From Clostridium sp. OS1-26 (lineage in GTDB: Bacteria > Bacillota > Clostridia > Clostridiales > Clostridiaceae): a stretch of 64,000 bases of DNA. Location of the stretch: contig NZ_CP133264.1 of assembly GCF_030915445.1 (NCBI RefSeq), forward strand, positions 5,303,208 to 5,367,207. Direction: 5' to 3'. The notes under the pieces are model-generated. The model was not told the origin of the DNA and searched no databases. It saw only the letters and a program-made list of their open reading frames with translations. The stretch's first letter is position 1, and each line of letters begins with the position of its first letter. Below, piece after piece: positions 60,628 through 64,000 of the stretch. The translations under genes and the position numbers were made by a program.

Positions 60628-62517
60628 ATGTTATTTACAATAGCTAAAAAAAACGTAAAGAATAACTTTGAAAATTATTTTATATATTTTGCTTCCATAG
60701 TATTTAATGTACTAATATATTTTACTTTTGAAAGCATAAGGTATAATAAACAAATTGAATCATTTTTAGAAGGTGACCCTAAAGTTCTTTTGGTTTTTAA
60801 AGGTGCTTCTGTGATAATTGCTATATTTTCAGTTGTATTCATGTTATACTCTAGCTCTTTCTTCATAAAGAAAAGAAAAAAGGAAGTAGGTCTTTATTCC
60901 TTATTAGGATTAAAAAAGAGACAGGTGGGAGCACTTCTATTTTATGAGAATATAATTACAGGAAGTCTTGCATTAATTGTAGGTGTATTGCTTGGAAGTT
61001 TACTTTCCAAACTGTTTATAATGATTTTAGTTAGATTTATTGGAATAAATATAGCAATAAATTTTTCTATAAGCATGAAGGCCCTTTTAAATACTATAAT
61101 AGTTTTTGGAGCATTATTTTTATTAATTTCCATAAACGCCTATACCATAATTTACAGATTTAAGCTTATTGAGCTCTTTAAAGCTGAAAGTAAAAGAGAG
61201 AAAGAACAAAAGTCATCAGTAATTTTAGCAGTACTTTCTATCGCCTTATTCATAATAGAAATCTATGCAGCCATGACTGTTACTGACTCTCCTACATTTA
61301 TGAGAAACATGCCTATTATTTTCATATGCTCAATAGCTGGAACTTTCCTTTTCTTTAGATCCTTTTTGATATTTATAATAAAAGCTTTAAAAAATAAAAA
61401 AAGCATATACTACAGAGGAAGTAACTTAATAAGTATATCCCATATCCTATTTAGAGTAAAATCTAACAGCAGAAGCCTATCAATAATAGCTTTGCTTAAT
61501 GCAGTTACTATAACTTCTATAGGTTACGGTTATAGTTTCTATTATAGCTTTGAAAAAATGGATAAATTAGCAACACCTTTTTCATATTCTTATGTAAGTA
61601 ATGATATATCTTTAGATAAGAAAATCGAGGAATTGATAGAGAAACATCCTGAAAATAAACTTGTGGCTTCAAAAGAAGTAGAACTTATTGAAATAAATGC
61701 TAATTTATCAGAGATTTCGAAAAACGAAAAAAATATTTATTTAATATCACAAAGTAAAGCTGAGGAACTTATTAAATTTAGAGGTATAAAGGATAAGCTC
61801 AAGCTTTCTTCTCCATCAGAAGGAATAATATTAAAATATGGTGGTTCATCAGAAGATAACTTTAAGGGTAAAACTATAGGAATATCAGATACAGGATTAA
61901 ATAATCCTATTAAAATAATAGATAGAAAAAGCTATGATCCTATGAACGCTTTATATGGTAAAACAACAGTTTTAGTGGTGAAGGATACAGTATATAATAA
62001 ATACTATAACAAGAATAACATTGTCAGAATTAAAGGTTATATAGTAGAAAATCAAAGAAACAGCAAAGCTTTGACAAAGGACATTGTAAGGATTATTCCT
62101 GATAATTTACAGTTTACTTATGAATCCGAAAATTTAGGTATATTAGTTTTTTCTTCTATGATATCTTTTATTGGCATTTTTGTAGGGTTAGTATTTTTAT
62201 GCGCTACAGGAAGCATAATATACTTTAAGCAGCTTACAGAAGCTAATGATGACAAAAAAAGATATGACGTATCGAAAAAGATAGGTATAGGGAATGGTGA
62301 AATAAAAAGATCCATCCGCAAACAGGTGTTTACAGCCTTTGCTTCACCATTATTTATAGGAATGTTTCACTGCTTAGCAGCCTTTGCATTTCTTAGCAGC
62401 GTGCTAACTGCAATGGATGTATTTCTGCCGGCGGTAGTTACTATAGTGTTTTATGTTTTAATTTATACCATATATTACTTCCTGACAGTAAATTCATATA
62501 TTAAAATAATAGAGTAA
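60628..62517 (+). CDS. Bce-type ABC transporter permease
   Basis: A 629-residue permease with the BceB layout: a first helix (about 15-35), three helices between about 50 and 180, two near 190-250, one near 280-300, then a large extracellular domain (about 305-505), and three helices at the C terminus. 'SSFFIKKRKKEVGLYSLLGL' is a family hallmark. AGGAGG precedes the ATG. It pairs with the ATPase at 58199 for resistance to peptide antibiotics such as bacitracin-type compounds, with signalling through the BceRS-like pair. Confidence 0.93.
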   Translation: MLFTIAKKNVKNNFENYFIYFASIVFNVLIYFTFESIRYNKQIESFLEGDPKVLLVFKGASVIIAIFSVVFMLYSSSFFIKKRKKEVGLYSLLGLKKRQVGALLFYENIITGSLALIVGVLLGSLLSKLFIMILVRFIGINIAINFSISMKALLNTIIVFGALFLLISINAYTIIYRFKLIELFKAESKREKEQKSSVILAVLSIALFIIEIYAAMTVTDSPTFMRNMPIIFICSIAGTFLFFRSFLIFIIKALKNKKSIYYRGSNLISISHILFRVKSNSRSLSIIALLNAVTITSIGYGYSFYYSFEKMDKLATPFSYSYVSNDISLDKKIEELIEKHPENKLVASKEVELIEINANLSEISKNEKNIYLISQSKAEELIKFRGIKDKLKLSSPSEGIILKYGGSSEDNFKGKTIGISDTGLNNPIKIIDRKSYDPMNALYGKTTVLVVKDTVYNKYYNKNNIVRIKGYIVENQRNSKALTKDIVRIIPDNLQFTYESENLGILVFSSMISFIGIFVGLVFLCATGSIIYFKQLTEANDDKKRYDVSKKIGIGNGEIKRSIRKQVFTAFASPLFIGMFHCLAAFAFLSSVLTAMDVFLPAVVTIVFYVLIYTIYYFLTVNSYIKIIE

Positions 62518-62541
62518 ATCATTAATATCACTTAATCCTTT

Positions 62542-62573
62542 AAGGTGGCTATGGCTCTTGCTATAGCCACTTT
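62542..62573. terminator. Terminator between convergent genes
   Basis: AAGGTGGCTATGG and CTATAGCCACTTT pair (two G-T type mismatches on one strand) around CTCTTG, between the permease and the convergent zinc-ribbon gene. Confidence 0.7.
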
Positions 62574-62596
62574 CATTAGCAGAAATTTTACAATTA

Positions 62597-63433
62597 TCAC
62601 TGATCATTATAGTCCGAATCATAATTTGGTGCTAAGTTTTTTTCTAGACCTTCTGCTGTCATTATTATTTTTATATTATGTCTTTCTAGTGGTGAAAGTT
62701 GTTTACCTTCTCCTGTAAATTTAGGGTTAGGCTTATACCAAGATTTTTTATTAAAATAACTTTTATAGGGATCATCAGTAAATATATAACCATGCCTTGC
62801 AAAAATTTCATTTCTTGCTAACGCTAACTTTTCTTTGCTCATATTTTTAAGATTACGTAACTCTAAAGGTTTTACATTGCTATATGGAAATATATATTCA
62901 TTTAATTTATTATCAACTCTTTCATTGATACCATTTGAGTCTAAATTATGGGAGTTTACAGTGGAATTATTACTAATTTCAGCATTAGAGTCACTTTTAG
63001 TATTATTGCTTATAAAAAATATATAACTTCCAATAAACCCTAAAATAAAAAGAACCACGAGTATAATAATAAAGCTCCTACTTTTCCCTTCACTTACTTC
63101 ATCTCTGTACTGCTCTTTTATATTATCTGTTTTTAAAGTTTTATTTGCCTTATCATTTATAGATATGTTAGGCCTTGAATTTTGCTTTATTACTGTGTCT
63201 TTATTAGCTTGCATAATTTCTATCTTAGGTTCTGTTTGTTCATTATATTTAGGTTTAGCATTGGATTCATATGGTTTAGGCACTTGGAGATTTTCATCTA
63301 ATTTATTTTCTATGCTGCTTATTACTTTTTCATTAATTATCTTTTCATCTTCGTATTCTCGTTTTGTGCCACAGTTAGCACAAAATTTATCATTTTCATC
63401 AAATTGTGTACCACATTTTTTGCAATTACTCAT
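62597..63433 (-). CDS. Zinc-ribbon membrane protein with YARHG domain
   Basis: A 278-residue protein. It has an N-terminal zinc ribbon ('CKKCGTQFDENDKFCANCG'), a disordered Asn/Lys/Glu-rich linker, and one membrane helix (about 122-142). After an extracellular Asn/Ser-rich linker comes a C-terminal YARHG domain ('KLALARNEIFARHGYIFTDD' and 'YFNKKSWYKPNPKF'). The ATG at 63433 has AAGGTGG before it; a GTG four codons upstream is possible. YARHG is an extracellular domain of unknown function found with zinc-ribbon anchors in Firmicutes. No neighbouring partner is evident. Confidence 0.88.
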   Translation of the reverse strand: MSNCKKCGTQFDENDKFCANCGTKREYEDEKIINEKVISSIENKLDENLQVPKPYESNAKPKYNEQTEPKIEIMQANKDTVIKQNSRPNISINDKANKTLKTDNIKEQYRDEVSEGKSRSFIIILVVLFILGFIGSYIFFISNNTKSDSNAEISNNSTVNSHNLDSNGINERVDNKLNEYIFPYSNVKPLELRNLKNMSKEKLALARNEIFARHGYIFTDDPYKSYFNKKSWYKPNPKFTGEGKQLSPLERHNIKIIMTAEGLEKNLAPNYDSDYNDQ

Positions 63434-63531
63434 TTTATCAACCACCTTAACTTTCTATTACAAAGGTTAATAGGCCTAAACTATCATTTGATTAAATCTA
63501 GGAGTTAGCTATTTTTAAAAATATATTTTTA

Positions 63532-63990
63532 TTATATAGAGTCGCCACTATTCTTATTAATGATATTTTTAATCTTCCTCCAAATAGCATAAATGCTTCC
63601 TGTGTTATTTCCCTTTTTTTCATATTTGGTGTTACTATTATCTTTTGTTTCAATTAAAGATATTTTATCCTCTGTAGATAAAGAATTTTTATAGTTCTTC
63701 TTCTCGTCAACAGGCTTAAGAATGTTGTCATATTCATAGATGTTAAGCTTATCACTAATAATACCTTTGTCCGCTTCATAAAAGAAATCCTTTAAAATTT
63801 CTTTATTTTCTATATTTTCCATAACATATTCAATAAATAGATGATTTTCTTCATCGATACCATCCAAATAGAAATTTCCCTCTGCTAGATCAAAAACATA
63901 ACCTGCTTTTATTTCAGTAGTTAATCTTTTTATGCTCCCTTTGCATAAAAAGATTATGTTAATTAGATTTTTGTTTTTGGGCTCCTTCAT
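63532..63990 (-). CDS. Hypothetical protein at window edge
   Basis: A 152-codon open frame from an ATG at 63990. No clear ribosome binding site is seen in the ten bases left before the window ends and the frame stays open to the edge, so the true start may lie outside. The protein has Lys/Asn/Asp-rich composition, a strand-rich first half ('NIIFLCKGSIKRLTTEIKAG', 'YVFDLAEGNFYLDGID') and a basic C terminus. No family recognised. Confidence 0.5.
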   Translation of the reverse strand: MKEPKNKNLINIIFLCKGSIKRLTTEIKAGYVFDLAEGNFYLDGIDEENHLFIEYVMENIENKEILKDFFYEADKGIISDKLNIYEYDNILKPVDEKKNYKNSLSTEDKISLIETKDNSNTKYEKKGNNTGSIYAIWRKIKNIINKNSGDSI

Positions 63991-64000
63991 ATAGGTTATA

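Overview
The window looks like chromosome of a low-GC, anaerobic, amino-acid-fermenting Firmicute, most likely Clostridium sensu lato. The grounds are very AT-rich intergenic DNA, strong GGAGG-type ribosome binding sites, UGA-encoded selenoproteins of a betaine/glycine-type reductase, a ferredoxin-linked 2-oxoacid oxidoreductase, and many PAS, GGDEF and HD-GYP proteins. No rRNA, tRNA, phage, insertion sequence or CRISPR array was recognised.

Layout. (1) 1-10.0 kb, minus strand: two DUF3841-like genes follow a complete betaine reductase operon, grdI-grdH(Sec)-BCCT transporter-trxB-trxA-grdA(Sec)-grdC-grdD. It is transcribed from about 10.08 kb from a promoter flanked by two palindromes. A divergent TetR-type gene is split by a one-base frameshift. 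(2) 11.1-27.1 kb: histidine catabolism. hutG lies on the plus strand; ftcD-hutU-hutI-fchA-hutH form a minus-strand operon. Next come a DapF-like racemase, an amino acid permease, and a SARP/BTAD-AAA-TPR regulator that is also frameshifted. The hut and permease operons share about 90 bp of promoter sequence with 11-bp direct repeats. (3) 27.3-37 kb: a minus-strand operon buk-like kinase/HisC-like aminotransferase/Mpv17-like membrane protein/iorA/iorB, preceded by a consensus sigma-54 promoter, with a sigma-54 activator gene nearby. (4) 33-46 kb: a concentration of c-di-GMP and sensor proteins, an orphan kinase-fold protein and small unknowns. (5) 46.7-51 kb: azoreductase/HxlR pair, QueG-like Fe-S protein, XRE regulator with membrane partner, secreted alpha/beta hydrolase. 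(6) 51-56.2 kb: a TetR (frameshifted)-adaptor-permease-ATPase export operon with clear TetR operators. (7) 56.3-62.5 kb: a Bce-type two-component system and ABC transporter, with a TlpA/CXXC microprotein/membrane Fe-S cassette lying between the ATPase and permease genes. (8) The right edge holds a zinc-ribbon/YARHG membrane protein and an unknown.

How it fits together. Histidine and aromatic amino acids would be oxidised by the Hut and Ior routes, giving reduced ferredoxin, C1-tetrahydrofolate and possibly acyl phosphates. Betaine would be imported by the BCCT carrier and reduced by the selenoenzyme, with electrons delivered by TrxB/TrxA. This is a Stickland-type pairing of donors and acceptor.

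The less expected signals are: a three-helix-junction RNA candidate between grdH and the BCCT gene; a dispersed structured repeat in three intergenic copies with compensatory changes; the shared SARP-like promoters; the sigma-54 promoter with a large dyad about 108 bp upstream of its predicted start; and four genes, all regulatory or signalling, each broken by what looks like one missing base in an A/T run. Those frameshifts may be real or sequencing error, and the sequence alone cannot decide.
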